Shown here: piece after piece, positions 16,196-26,720 of the stretch
Layout of the letters: the number at the start of each line of letters is the position of its first letter
Position numbering within the stretch: position 1 is the first letter of the stretch
Assembly: GCA_905221605.1 (NCBI GenBank)
Contig: CAJNDS010000911.1
Location: forward strand, 1-52,146
DNA: 52,146 nt
From: Symbiodinium natans
Taxonomy: Eukaryota > Sar > Dinophyceae > Suessiales > Symbiodiniaceae
Direction: 5' to 3'
The notes under the pieces: generated by a model
The model's input: only the letters and a program-made list of their open reading frames with translations
The model's database searches: none
What the model was told of the DNA's origin: nothing
Made by a program: the position numbers and the translations under genes

Positions 16196-17068
16196 CCCAC
16201 TGTTCACACCAACAGACTCGGTTTCGTGGGACCAAGTGCACCGGAAGGAAGGAAAGCGAGTGAGAGCGCCCTCAGGAGCCCCTGCATGGATTTCGTTTGG
16301 ATGCCGATGCGGGGTCGGTGAAGTTCATTGATTTGGAGCTTCCCAGGCTCGCAGCTTGCACACACCTGTGGCTTCTCCGTTTATGTCTTCAGCCCAGCTT
16401 GAGGCTCTCAATAGGCGAGCGATGGCTGGGCGGCTGTGTGATGAGTGAAACGTTGTCCTGTCCTCAGCTAACGGGCGTGTTGGCATTGAGTGCACAATCT
16501 TAGTAGTTGCATGCAGGTACCTTCTTTACCTTGACACTCTTGGCCAAAGGTCCATGCCAAGCACCCTGCCAAAATTAATACTCGATTGCAGCCTCGGCTC
16601 ACCTTCGCTGAATACATCTGAGGAGCCGGCATTCGACGAACAAGTCTCGAGCACGCCCAGAGAATGAGCTTCGGGCCCTGAAAGAGGCAACACTATGTCA
16701 CTATGCTCTAGGCCACTGCTCCGGCGCTAGCTTCTATTCGTCTCAGGCCAGTTTAAGCTTGTGCCAGACTCGACAATGCTGCCTCGAGCTCTGTGAAGCC
16801 CTGCTTGTTTCCGAAAGATGCTGACTCAAATGGCATCTGCACAGAGGCTTGGTTAGAGGCGAACGCACTCCGAGGCGTGAACTCATGGTGCAAAACGCGC
16901 CATGCAGAATTCTGGTGTAGAGGTCGTTGTGCACAACCATCCTTGTAGAGTTCGGCCGCTCGTTGCCGGTGGGTTGATCGAGTTTGGGCTCACTATAGGC
17001 AGCCCCCCGAAACTATCTAGGCTTTGCGCGGGTGGTCCTAGTGACCTAGTGCTCGCCCACCTCTGCAG

Positions 17069-17240
17069 GTCAAAGACTTCAGAGCATGAGCTGCCTCTCC
17101 TGCCGAGGCCCATGATGCCGACGTACCTCCCTCCGCCGGTTCCTGGACCACCTCCTCCAAAGCTTGAGAGGCAAGGATCTCTGATCGCTGAAGGATCCAT
17201 TGAAGACTTTTTTGCCCAGATCCCCACGATCACACCATGA
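17069..17240 (+). CDS. Candidate terminal exon, proline-rich C-terminus
   Basis: CTCTGCAG|G at 17061-17069 is a good AG|G acceptor. The frame that follows reads SKTSEHELPLLPRPMMP, then a Pro-rich YLPPPVPGPPPPKLER, and ends EGSIEDFFAQIPTITP with a TGA at 17238-17240. Composition and the acceptor suggest a real last exon, but no upstream exon was identified, the minus strand is also open, and the protein is not recognised. The frame before the acceptor (from 16,902) is open too, but has no coding character. Confidence 0.3.
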
Positions 17241-19147
17241 AAAGTCGAAGTTCGGACGTCGGATTTTGGATGATTTTGGGATCATCTTGAGGGAGAGTCT
17301 TTATAATCTTTCCCCGCAGTTGGCCTACAAAATTCAGATCCCGCCCGGGAAAACATCGTTCCAAGCTGATGACCTGAAGGCGGTCCGAGGAACTTTGCCT
17401 GGAGGACTTTCTCGGGGACTGGTCCCTTGGCCAGCTTTCTTAAAGCCTTTTTGGACATGAGGGTGCAAGGCGATCGAGCATGTAAGATATTCAGGTGAAT
17501 GTTTGGGTTTTTTTTTCTGAGCCTGGTTATTAAGCACAGAACCCGCTGGAAGCATTCGAAGATCGAGTTCCTTTTCGGCCTCTTTCCATCATTGTCACTC
17601 TTCGGGGCACTCTGGTGCCAAGATGCATGTGTAAACAGCTGCGGCATCCATGGCATCCTTGTTTGATATGCTTTGACGCGCTTCGCAAAATCCAGCGCTT
17701 CGTGGAGAGACTGATCATGGCAGCACCCGCATGGAGGCACGACACCATGGGCAACAAAGTCTCCGTGGAATGGTGCGGCTGGCAGGTTTGCAATTATGTG
17801 AAGGGGTGAGGGCTTCGGGGAGGGGGAAAGCAAAAGCCACAGCACAGAATTTGGCTGCACCTTCTTTTCTGCAGGGAAACAAGATATCTGGAGCCTTGCT
17901 CGTGGCATGTCAGGGCCCGCAACACGAGCCGTGGCCAGCTGGATGTTGCCTTGTCCAAGAGAGGCTCCCCACATTCTGCGCGGGCACAGAAGCGACCCGG
18001 GGAACTCGGCTATACCCGGCTGCCTCAGTAACCCAGAAGCGTACTGCTCCACTCTCGACTGAATGATGCTCCTCTTCACTGCTGCCTATACTTGCCAGCA
18101 TCTAAATGCTGAGGTTGCATCTCTAAAGATTCGCTTCCGTTGCGTTGTGTCGCGCGGGAGCCACGGGAGGTCGTGATCCTATCCGCTTGAATGTCAAGCA
18201 GCACGGCTGGGGCCTGTGGCAGAACCAGTGCAGACCGACCTTGCACTGCCTGCTGTGACGACTATGCTTTGTTCGTTGCGTTTGCGGAGAAGGCAGCGGG
18301 CGGTTCTCCTGCGGGCATTATCAGCTCGAGGCAGGGCCTTCCTTCAGAACAGTTCACAACACCTTAGCAGCTACCCTCCTGCCTGCCAGGATAGGACAAG
18401 CAGTCCGTACAAGATCGAAATTCCGGCATGTTTTTAAGGACACACGCGATCTTAGACTCAACTGTGGCTGTGTGGCACTCCGATGACTCCCACGCGCAGC
18501 AGGTTTGGGTGGACAACCGGCACAAGGGCAAGCAGTCGATCTGGGAGCGATGAACAGAGTGGCTTGGAGCCACAAGAGTCGAGGTTACTCGCAAGGGCTC
18601 CAACATGCTCCAACATGCTCCAACATGCTTCCAATGACTTCAATGTACTGCGCCGGCAGTGGGGCAACTTTCGCTTGGGGCCACACAGCCTAAGCCTTCC
18701 GAAGCTATGCGATGATCTGCCATGATCTGCCATGCCCAGCTCCCATCCCCGTTCAGGACAGCGGCTAGCAGCTGCGCTGTTGCGGCCGTGCGACCTCGAG
18801 TTCAAAAGTCGGATTGCGCCCGTGTGATTATAGTCCCTTTTGAGCGACCGTCAAAATTACTGGCAAGTACTTGTATATTGGATACTACTGTGCGCTTGGG
18901 CAGCTTCTGATCTGCAGAACGGTAGGGCCCGGTAGGGGACGCCCCAAAACAACTAGCTAATAATAATTATGCAGATTTCATTGTTCATGAAAAGTAGCGT
19001 TTGTCCTGCAGAAGAATGGCGGACCAAAGAGAACGACAACCCCGAAATCCAGGACCCTCAGATTCCCAGATTCTGAGAAGCGCAACAATCACGGCTCTGG
19101 CGTCAAGCAATATAGACATGGGCAGGACCCTGCACTGGCTTTGGGCA
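17241..19147. other. Host DNA without a confident gene
   Basis: Several frames are open on both strands (for example 17282-18079 minus), as expected in ~57% GC DNA. None has a recognisable domain or a clean splice context. 18,600-18,630 holds three copies of CTCCAACATG, and 18,715-18,735 two copies of GATCTGCCAT. Sequence resembling the glycosyltransferase duplication unit begins at about 19,148. Confidence 0.4.
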
Positions 19148-19288
19148 GCTTTGTGTACCTTTTGGGGCTCAAGCTGCTGACCCGATTGAACGGAGATGTG
19201 AAGAAGGAAGAAGTGAGGTAGCCAATCCACAAAGCTGCCGGCAACTTGCATCTCACAGGGGATCTTTCACTGCTCGTGGTGTTGGGCC

Positions 19289-19494
19289 TTGCGGGCCTCA
19301 CATGGAGCCCATGGCGCAGGGAACACGAGGCAAGTCCGGCTGCAAGGTTTCGTGCCGCTTCTGGCATCTGGAGGGTCGCGCTCCGCGCTGTTTTTGGTTG
19401 CGTTGCCGTGTCATGTTGTTGTTGTTGTTGCTGTAGTAGTGCTTCCACTATGCTACGCCGTGCTGCTTCAGGAGAAGCTGCCTGGCTCAGAGCT
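19289..19494 (+). CDS. Candidate upstream exon encoding a hydrophobic membrane anchor (copy 1)
   Basis: The frame through 19,340-19,494 reads LASGGSRSALFLVALPCHVV, then a Val-rich hydrophobic run, then LCYAVLLQEKLPGSEL. It meets GTAAGT at 19495-19500. Joining the base before this donor to 19536 (after CCCAAG) keeps the frame into MSIPTRKFAFIF and would place a transmembrane helix before the glycosyltransferase domain. The implied intron is only 41 bases and no in-frame ATG lies upstream in this segment, so a further upstream exon would be needed. Identical arrangements occur at about 24,260-24,416 and 28,567-28,723. The Val run is encoded by a (GTT)n microsatellite whose length differs by one unit between copy 1 and the others. 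Confidence 0.3.
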
Positions 19495-19536
19495 GTAAGT
19501 ATACTCCTCGTGACAACTAGTCGCCCTAGCCCAAGC

Positions 19537-22500
19537 ATGTCGATCCCGACGCGGAAGTTCGCCTTCATCTTTCCCATGGCCTCCGGGCACATCAACCCAT
19601 CCCTGCCAGTCGCACGTGCCTTGGTGGAGGAAGGCCACGAAGTGTCGTACTTGTGCAGGGAGCAGATGAAGGAGGCAATTGAGGACACAGGTGCCATTTT
19701 CCACTCAGAAGTCGAGGCCCTGCCCGAGATGTACGAGGGCAGAAATGTCGACATATTCGGGTGCTTGACGGACCTGCAGAAGGAATATGGCTTGGAATCT
19801 GAGCCCCTGTTCATCGCCATGTTCAAGATTCGGGAAATCATGCAAGAATTGATGCTGCCTGGTATCCTCCGCTGGCTTCGAAAAGTAAAGGCTGATGTGG
19901 TTGTCATTTGCCCTTTAATGAACAAGGAGGCCTGTTGGGGAGCCCAGCTTCTCGGCATCCCCTGCGTTGGCATCCTGACAACAGCAGGGCCGGGAAGCTT
20001 GCGGGTCTCGATGGTGGAATGGTTGGAGAAGATGGGCTACACCCCTGAGCGGTGCCTGGAGGAGCGCTTGACAATGCTTGACAGCTTGGCCAAAGGCTGG
20101 AGTAACACAAAAGCACTGCCTGTTGTTTGCCCCTGAGGAGCGTCGCGCCTATCAGCCCCTTCTTGACGCCATCGAGCGCTTGCGGAACACGTATGGGCTG
20201 GAGATCACGATTGACGAGGAAATGTCGCCACTTGGCGTCTCGGTGGTCGCGAAGCAGTCTGCGCTGACGCTGGTCACAACCGTCGAGCTCCTGGCAGACC
20301 CCTTGGCACCTGATCTGCAGGAGGTGTATGAGGCAGCCCAGACGGAGTTTGTCTACGTCGGGCCTCTTTTGGACAAGGTTGGAGCCAAGCGAGCGGCGGG
20401 ACACAAGTTCGCGAAAGCTTCAGAGGAGCCGAAGGTCTCTGAGCCTGCTGACCCTGCTGACCCTGCACAGCCTGCAGATCCACTGGCCTTGCTTGTCAAG
20501 GCTCGTGAAGCTGGTCGACAGGTTGTCTTTGCGAGCATGGGGACCGTGATTACAGGGGACGGTCCAGAAGTTGGCTGGAGACACAACATGCCGCCTGGAC
20601 GATCGTCAGTATCGCTAGACTCCGCTGTTGTCCTGAGAAGCACTCACGGAAATAATTTTAACGCTACGCGACCCGCCTCGGCCCGGCCCAGCGCATCCGC
20701 GTGAGGGTTCCGGGTTTATGGTTTATGGTCTGGGGTTTAGGGTTGAGGGTTAGTTTAGGATTGAGGGCTTAGGGCGCAAGGTTCTTGCTTTGGGGTTTAG
20801 GTTTTTTTTGGGTTTAGGGTTCAAGAGACGGTTCGGCTTGGATTGATCGTAGGGTTGAGCCAGGCCCCTCAGGGGGGGGTAGGGGTGGGGGGGAAGGGGT
20901 GCAGAAGAGAAAGGGGGGGGGGAGCTAAGATTGAAGGTTTCGGGTTTTGGTTACTCTTTGCTCGTCCCGGAGTTGAGCCTCGAAAACCGGGGGGCGAGTT
21001 GGGGGGGCGGGGGTGGGAGGGGGGGGGGGGGGTGGGGGGGTGGGGGGGTGGGGGGGGTGGGGGGGGGTGGGAGGGGTGGGGGAAAGGGGGGGGGGGCCCT
21101 GCTGGGAGGGGCTTCAACTGCCTCTGGTCCTGGCGAACCGTCCGCTTGCGGACCCCGGTTTCCCAGGGGGGGTACCCATTTGAGGCAAAAAAAGGGTCCA
21201 AAAAGTGGACCTCCAACCGAACCTCGGCGGATTTGCGGCCGTGCTCACACCAGTGAGCCTCCGGCCCTCAAGCCAGCGCGTCGGAGCAGGAAAACTCCGC
21301 CTTTCACAAACACCTTATGTGAGCAAGCGCCAAAACCCCCAGCCATTCAATTAAGCAAGGGGTGGACACGAATGCCCAAAACCCTGTAAAACGATGGGAA
21401 CACTTGAAAAGCGACACCCCTAGGTTATGAACCATTGGGTGTGCTATAGCGACACCTACAAACATCAAGCCCCTCCATTAGCACCTCCAGCCCAGCCGCT
21501 CAGTGGCTTTTGGGGGAGGGACTAAAGGGGGGGGGTGGGGGGGGGGGGGGGGGAAGGGGGGGGTGGGGGGGGGGTAAAAGGTCAGGAGGGGGGGTAGGGG
21601 GGGGGGGGTGGGGGGTAGGGGGGGGGGGGGGGGTAGGGGGGTAGGGGGGGGGGGGAAAGGGGTGGGGGTGGGGGGGGTGAAAAAGGGGGGGGGCCTTGCT
21701 GGGAAGGGCCGCAACTGCCGGCGAACCATCCGCTTGCGGACCCTGCTCACCTAGGGGGGGTTTGAGGCAAAAAAAGGGGTCCGAAAAAGGGCTTTGGGCT
21801 TGGGGAGGATTTGGAGGGGGGTGCCTGTTCTGACTACCTATACACCTTCGGCCCGAGGCCTCGGCGGATTTTGCAGAGCCAAGGTCAGTCGATGGGGTTC
21901 CTCAGGGATTGACTGGCAAAGAGCTTTGCCAAGCAGCCTGGGGTGGCCTTTTCGATGCCTTTGGCGCCCACAGCGCCGATGAGGGTCCACTGCTGTTGGT
22001 GTCCCTCGGGCCTCAGGCTGATGCGCTGGAGAACCTCTCACCTCCGGCGAACGCCTTCTGCTTGCCAGTCATGCCGCAAGTGGACATCCTGAAAGCGGGC
22101 GTGGACCTCTTTCTGACGCCCCTCGTCCAAGACCTAAACCTACATTGTCCCTACAGCTCTCCGCACTCTGCACGCTTCTCTAGGGGTGGGCACTCCAGGG
22201 ATAGTAGGCCGTCAAGGATAATCAGGGATCGGCAGCCTCGACCAGGCGGGACACCATGGTTGACTTGGAATCTAGCACCCCCACACCGAGGGGGCAACAA
22301 CGGAGAAGCCATAAAGACTAGCAGCGACTAGCACGTGAGGGGACGGACACAGGTACGAAGAGGAAACGGGGCAAAGCGCAGTAACCAAGACGGGCTTAGA
22401 AGGCTTGGCAGAGCCACCTTCGAGAGAGAGATGCAATTTTCGTTTGTTTCGTATGGAATCGTGTAAAGACTGGCCGCGGGTCTGCAAATGTCGAAGGCAC

Positions 22501-23172
22501 GGTGGCCAGAACAGTTTCATGGAGTCGCTGAGCACCGGCGTCCCCGTGGTCGTTTGCCCAGGCTTCGCAGACCAGCCCGTCAACGCGAAGAAAGCTGTCC
22601 AGCTGGGTGTCGGCTTGCAGATCGAGCGCCCTTTGTGTGACCTGAGTGAAGCGCCACAAGTGGCTGCCAAGTATCGGCAAGATGTCATGGCAGCTCTCGA
22701 ATCGGTGTACACAAACCCAGATTTCAAGGCCAAAGCTGGGGAGTGCGCATCGCAGATGCAATCTGCAGGCGCCAGGGTTGACTTCATGAAGCCTTATGAA
22801 GCGTGCCACACGCGGTTTTCCCAGGTGACCTCTGCTGAGTCTGTACTCCTTATCCCCACTAGATGCCATCAACTCATGTGTCACGCGCGACCAGCATTGC
22901 CTGAGGTGGAGTCCGGAGAGCCGCTGATCTCATTCTCCAAGTGGCAAATTCCGCAGCGGTGCGGAGCAGCAAGCTTGGCGGCGCTTAGCTGCGGGCTGTC
23001 TCCATCCAGCTCTGAGTGCAGGTGGCATGGCCTTCTCTGCGATCTCTGCTATTCTCTCTACTTGTATAGGTGTGCCAGAGTCATCCAGAGTCCAGTTCAT
23101 CACAAAGGTTGGGATCAGCAGGGTGCAGCACCGACTAGTAATTCAGTAGCCCTTGGTGCCCCTTTGATCTAG
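19537..23172 (+). CDS. Family-1 glycosyltransferase, copy 1, four exons
   Basis: Proposed exons are 19537-20061, 20138-20577, 21884-22117 and 22497-23172 (624 codons plus stop, one continuous frame). Exon 1 opens the N-terminal Rossmann domain: RKFAFIFPMASGHINPSLPV with the GHxNP motif typical of UDP-glycosyltransferases. Exon 2 holds TEFVYVGPLLD and QVVFASMGTVITGD (start of the donor-binding domain). Exon 3 holds CLPVMPQVDILKAGVDLFLT. Exon 4 holds HGGQNSFMESLSTGVPVVV and DQPVNAKKAVQLGVGL, the family's C-terminal donor-site signature. Introns 1 and 2 read GA...AG and intron 3 GC...AG, each followed by G. It should transfer a sugar from a nucleotide sugar to a small molecule or lipid; substrate unknown. 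The last ~125 codons have no family match and may be 3' UTR read-through or need another intron. Confidence 0.7.
20707..20825. repeat. Degenerate interstitial telomere-like repeats (TTTAGGG-related)
   Basis: GGGTTTA, GGTTTAGGG, GGTTAGTTTAGG and GGGTTTAGGGTT occur repeatedly with variants. TTTAGGG is the plant-type telomere unit that has also been reported for dinoflagellates. The block lies at the left end of the insertion in intron 2 of copy 1, far from any chromosome end in this window. Confidence 0.6.
20871..21100 (+). repeat. Long G-tract block 1, many G-quadruplex motifs
   Basis: Dense runs of 3-14 G separated by single T, A or short words make up most of 21,000-21,096, with lighter runs before. 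The plus strand matches many G3+N1-7 quadruplex patterns. All open frames here are poly-Gly or poly-Pro artefacts. Confidence 0.85.
21509..21700 (+). repeat. Long G-tract block 2, many G-quadruplex motifs
   Basis: A second block with G runs up to ~14 broken by TA, AA or single T. It precedes the second copy of the CTTGCTGGGA...TTGCGGACCC direct repeat, exactly as block 1 precedes the first, so the insert is internally duplicated. Confidence 0.85.
22170..22400. repeat. Short remnant of the GGCACTCCAGGGATA dispersed repeat in intron 3 of copy 1
   Basis: GGGGTGGGCACTCCAGGGAT, GGCGGGACACCATGGTTGAC and a CACACCGAGGGGGCAACAAC stretch match the longer versions in intron 3 of copies 2 (26,380-26,720) and 3 (30,935-31,320). 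The intron is 379 bases here, against 1,040 and 1,344. Confidence 0.5.
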
Positions 23173-24063
23173 CGATGGGGCCTGGGTGGTTTACCGCTGG
23201 GTGCACTGACGGTCGTTTCAGCAGGGGGCTGAAGTACAGTTTCATGGTCCTGCATGCTGTGCGCTATCGTTGGCATGATGTCACCTGATCGTGATAGAAT
23301 TTGTCGCAGCATCCGACACCTCAGTACTCCTAGTCGCTTTTGTGTTGCGATGCCAAGATGATGCGAAGACCGTCTCAAGACCCAAGCAGCCCGCAATTCG
23401 AGGCTCCAACGCGAGCAGCATGCGATTTGCAAGGGGATTTATGCTTTGTAAAGCTCTGGCGGCTCGTCGGAAGCTTCTGCAGAGCAGTGCCCCGCACCAC
23501 ATCGCACGGCAGGCGAGTAGGAGATCTGCATCGTTGCAGAGCTGGTTCCGCTCCCCTGCCTTGCGACCATGCGCGCGCGCGCACAGGCTGAAAAACAAGT
23601 CCCAGGCCTAACCTGCAAACTACTTCGCGGCGCGTTTTTGCATTTGCAGTGAGGGTGCGAACTCTTTGTTGTGAGGGTGTCATCGGGGCCTCCGTCGAAG
23701 CCTGGGGCCGTTGCGGGTGGCCGCCAATGCCCTCAGCCAGCATGTGGGGAACCGAGGAGCCATAGCCGCCAGAGGTCGCCAGAGCCATTGAGCAGCTTTT
23801 AGCACTTCGCAACGGCTTCGTTGACCATCATGACATGTGATGACAAAGGCCGTGGTGTCCTGGATCGTGGGGAGTCTCTGAATGGAAGGAGACAGAAAGC
23901 AAGGAGGTGTGCCAAGCGTGCCAAGCAGAATACAATATGCTGCATAAATGAAGGCTATATATCATGCTTACATCATGCAATAAAACTGTGGCTGTATGTG
24001 CCAAAAAAAGGTGTGAGCCCTCTTGCTGCTTGCGTCATGCTCCTCCCTTTATCCGGTTCGGCA
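23173..24063. other. 3' flank of copy 1 to start of unit 2
   Basis: Shared with 27,571-28,370 and in part with 32,172-32,834. Open frames on both strands are present in all copies but show no domain. AATAAAACTGTGG at about 23,979 follows a run of poor coding character. No separate gene is supported. Confidence 0.4.
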
Positions 24064-26004
24064 TCAGCTTTGTGTACCTTTTGGGGCTCAAGCTGCTGAC
24101 CCGATTGAACGGAGATGTGAAGAAGGAAGAAGTGAGGTAGCCAATCCACAAAGCTGCCGGCAACTTGCATCTCACAGGGGATCTTTCACTGCTCGTGGTG
24201 TTGGGCCTTGCGGGCCTCACATGGAGCCCATGGCGCAGGGAACACGAGGCAAGTCCGGCTGCAAGGTTTCGTGCCGCTTCTGGCATCTGGAGGGTCGCGC
24301 TCCGCGCTGTTTTTGGTTGCGTTGCCGTGTCATGTTGTTGTTGTTGTTGTTGCTGTAGTAGTGCTTCCACTATGCTACGCCGTGCTGCTTCAGGAGAAGC
24401 TGCCTGGCTCAGAGCTGTAAGTATACTCCTCGTGACAACTAGTCGCCCTAGCCCAAGCATGTCGATCCCGACGCGGAAGTTTGCCTTCATCTTTCCCATG
24501 GCCTCCGGGCACATCAACCCATCCCTGCCAGTCGCACGTGCCTTGGTGGAGGAAGGCCACGAAGTGTCGTACTTGTGCAGGGAGCAGATGAAGGAGGCAA
24601 TCGAGGACACAGGTGCCAATTTCCACTCAGAAGTCGAGGCTCTGCCCGAGATGTACGAGGGCAGAAATGTTGACCTCTTCGGGTGCTTGACGGACCTGCA
24701 GAAGGAATATGGCTTGGAGGCGGAGCCCCTGTTCGTCGCTATGTTCAAGCTTCGGGAAATCATGCAAGAGCTGATGCTGCCTGGTATCCTCCGCTGGCTT
24801 CGAAAAGTAAAGGCTGATGTGGTTGTCATTTGCCCTTTAATGAACAAGGAGGCCTGTTGGGGAGCGCAGCTTCTCGGCATCCCCTGCGTTGGCATCCTGA
24901 CGACAGCAGGACCGGGAAGCTTGCGTTCCGCGACGGTGGAATGGTTGGGGAATATGGGCTACACCCCTGAGCGGTGCCTGGAGGAGAGCGCTTGACAATT
25001 CGTGACAGCTTGACCAAAGGCTGGAGTAACACAAAAAGCACTGCCTGTTGTTTGCCCCTGAGGAGCGTCGCGCCTATCAGCCCCTTCTTGATGCCATCGA
25101 GCGCTTGCGGAACACGTATGGACTGGAGATCACGATTGACGAGGAAATGTCGCCACTTGGCGTCTCGGTGGTCGCGAAGCAGTCTGCGCTGACGCTGGTC
25201 ACAACCGTCGAGCTCCTGGCAGACCCTTTGGCACCGGAGGTGCAGGAGGTGTATGCCGCAGCCCAGACGGAGTTTGCCTACGTTGGGCCTCTTTTGGACA
25301 AGGCCGGGGCCAAGCGAGCGGCGGGGCACAAGTTTTCGAAGGCTTCGGAGCCAGAGCCGAAAGTCTCTGAGCCTGCTGACCCTGCTGACCCTGCACAGCC
25401 TGCAGATCCACTGACCTTGCTTGTCAAGGCTCATGAAGCTGGTCGACAGGTTGTCTTTGCAAGCATGGGGACAGTGATTACAGGGGACAGTCCAGAAATT
25501 GGCTGGAGACACAACATGCCGCCTGGACGATCGTCAGTATCGCTACACTCCGCTGTTGAAGTTGTCAAACCTGAGAGAAGCACTCACGGAAATACTTTTG
25601 CAAAGCCGAGGTCAGTCGATGGGGTTCCTCAGGGATTGACTGGCAAAGAGCTTTGCCAAGCAGCCTGGCGTGGCCTTTTCGATGCCTTTGGCGCCGACAG
25701 CGCCGACGAGGGTCCACTGCTGTTGGTGTCCCTCGGGCCTCAGGCGGATGCGCTGGAGAACCTCGCACCTCCTGCAAACGCCGAACGCCGTCTGCTTGCC
25801 AGTTATGCCGCAAGTGGACATCCTGAAAGCAGGCGTGGACCTCTTTCTGACGCCCCTCGTCCAAGACCTAAAATCCACATTGTTCCCCACCCGACAAGTA
25901 GGGAAACTAGATTTTAAGGAGAAAGTGGCACGCATCATGTGACGCGACGCAGCCAGGACCAGCACAGATCCAGGATAGTACAACGACAGCAGGTAGGACA
26001 GGGA

Positions 26005-26155
26005 GGCTCAGGTGGCCAACTGTATGGACATGTCGCCACACTTTAAGCAGGTCACGGAGGCTCAGGCAGGCAACTGTACCGAAATGTCGCCCGATGTTGC
26101 CTTGCTAAGCAGGCCAGGAAAGCCGAGGAGCGAAATGTCGCTTCCATACGGGGTT
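26005..26155. repeat. Minisatellite in intron 3 of copy 2 (few units)
   Basis: Units of ~50-60 bases built on GGCAACTGTACCGAAATGTC and CTAAGCAGG-CAGG. About two to three degenerate units here, against about eight at 30,290-30,740 in copy 3. Confidence 0.65.
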
Positions 26156-26299
26156 TGATCTAGATTAGGGTCGGCATGTCGTCATACCTTCAAGAGGCTC
26201 CCCAATCTTGTAGAGTTGACGTTTGAAGAACAGAGTGGGGATTTTCGAAGTGAGATTTTGCATCGATCCCCACCATACGGCTACCTGATCTGGGAGCCC

Positions 26300-26720
26300 A
26301 TCCTGCCGTTCAGGTTTTACTCTCCACGGGATTCGATTCTCTGGGGGTGTGCGGTGTGCACTCCAAGAATACTGGGGGTTGGCACTCTAGGGATTCTGGG
26401 GCTGCTCGACGGCACAGTCTGTCCAGGATACTTGGCAGGGGTGTCCCAAAAGCGGGAAACAGTCCACGGACTCTCAACTCTCTGCGGCCAAGGGTGCTCG
26501 GCGGGACTCTCTGCAGGCTTCTCCGGAGTTTGGCCGGGATTCGATCCTCACCGGGCACGACTACGGGCTTCTCTGACCATGGTCCCAGGGGATAATTACT
26601 CGCATACGGGCAACTCGCTCAGGGCACCGGGCGGGATGCCAGGCGCCGAGGAGCATGGTTGACTTGGACTCTGGCAACCCCACGCCGAAGACAACGAAAA
26701 AACCACGAAGACTAGCAGCG
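26300..26720. repeat. Dispersed GC-rich repeat in intron 3 of copy 2
   Basis: Contains TTCGATTCTCTGGGGGTG, GGCACTCTAGGGATTCTGGG, CTCGGCGGGACTCTCTGCAG and GACTACGGGCTTCTCTGACC. The same words in the same order occur at 30,890-31,250, and a looser version at 48,400-48,790 outside the gene array. Confidence 0.6.

Larger units (their letters stand above)
20655..21872. mobile_element. ~1.2-kb G-rich insertion in intron 2 of copy 1, flanked by ATTTT
   Basis: Intron 2 is 105 bases in copies 2 and 3 but 1,306 in copy 1. The extra block lies between ATTTT at 20655-20659 and ATTTT at 21868-21872, where the other copies have a single CTTTT, so a 5-bp target duplication is possible. The insert holds telomere-like GGTTTAGGG words, two long G-tracts and an internal direct repeat (about 21,096-21,205 and 21,692-21,800, sharing CCGCTTGCGGACCC and TTTGAGGCAAAAAAAGG). 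No transposase or clear terminal inverted repeats are seen. It could be a non-autonomous element or captured satellite DNA. Confidence 0.55.

Noticed and set aside
15897-16331. Long Arg/Glu and Ser/Leu ORFs on both strands
   Set aside because: Read-through of (GA)n satellite DNA in several frames at once.
19155-19175. Relict dinoflagellate spliced leader (TTTTGGGGCTCAAG resembles the leader's 3' end)
   Set aside because: Only the last ~12 bases are similar, with a two-base insertion, and the upstream part does not match; chance similarity is likely.
20843-21750. Gly-rich and Pro-rich ORFs
   Set aside because: Artefacts of G-tracts within the intron 2 insertion.
24035-24895. 286-aa ORF on the minus strand (also at 19,089-19,973 and 28,342-29,202)
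   Set aside because: It is antisense to the glycosyltransferase exon 1, whose plus-strand translation has clear family motifs; the minus frame has none.
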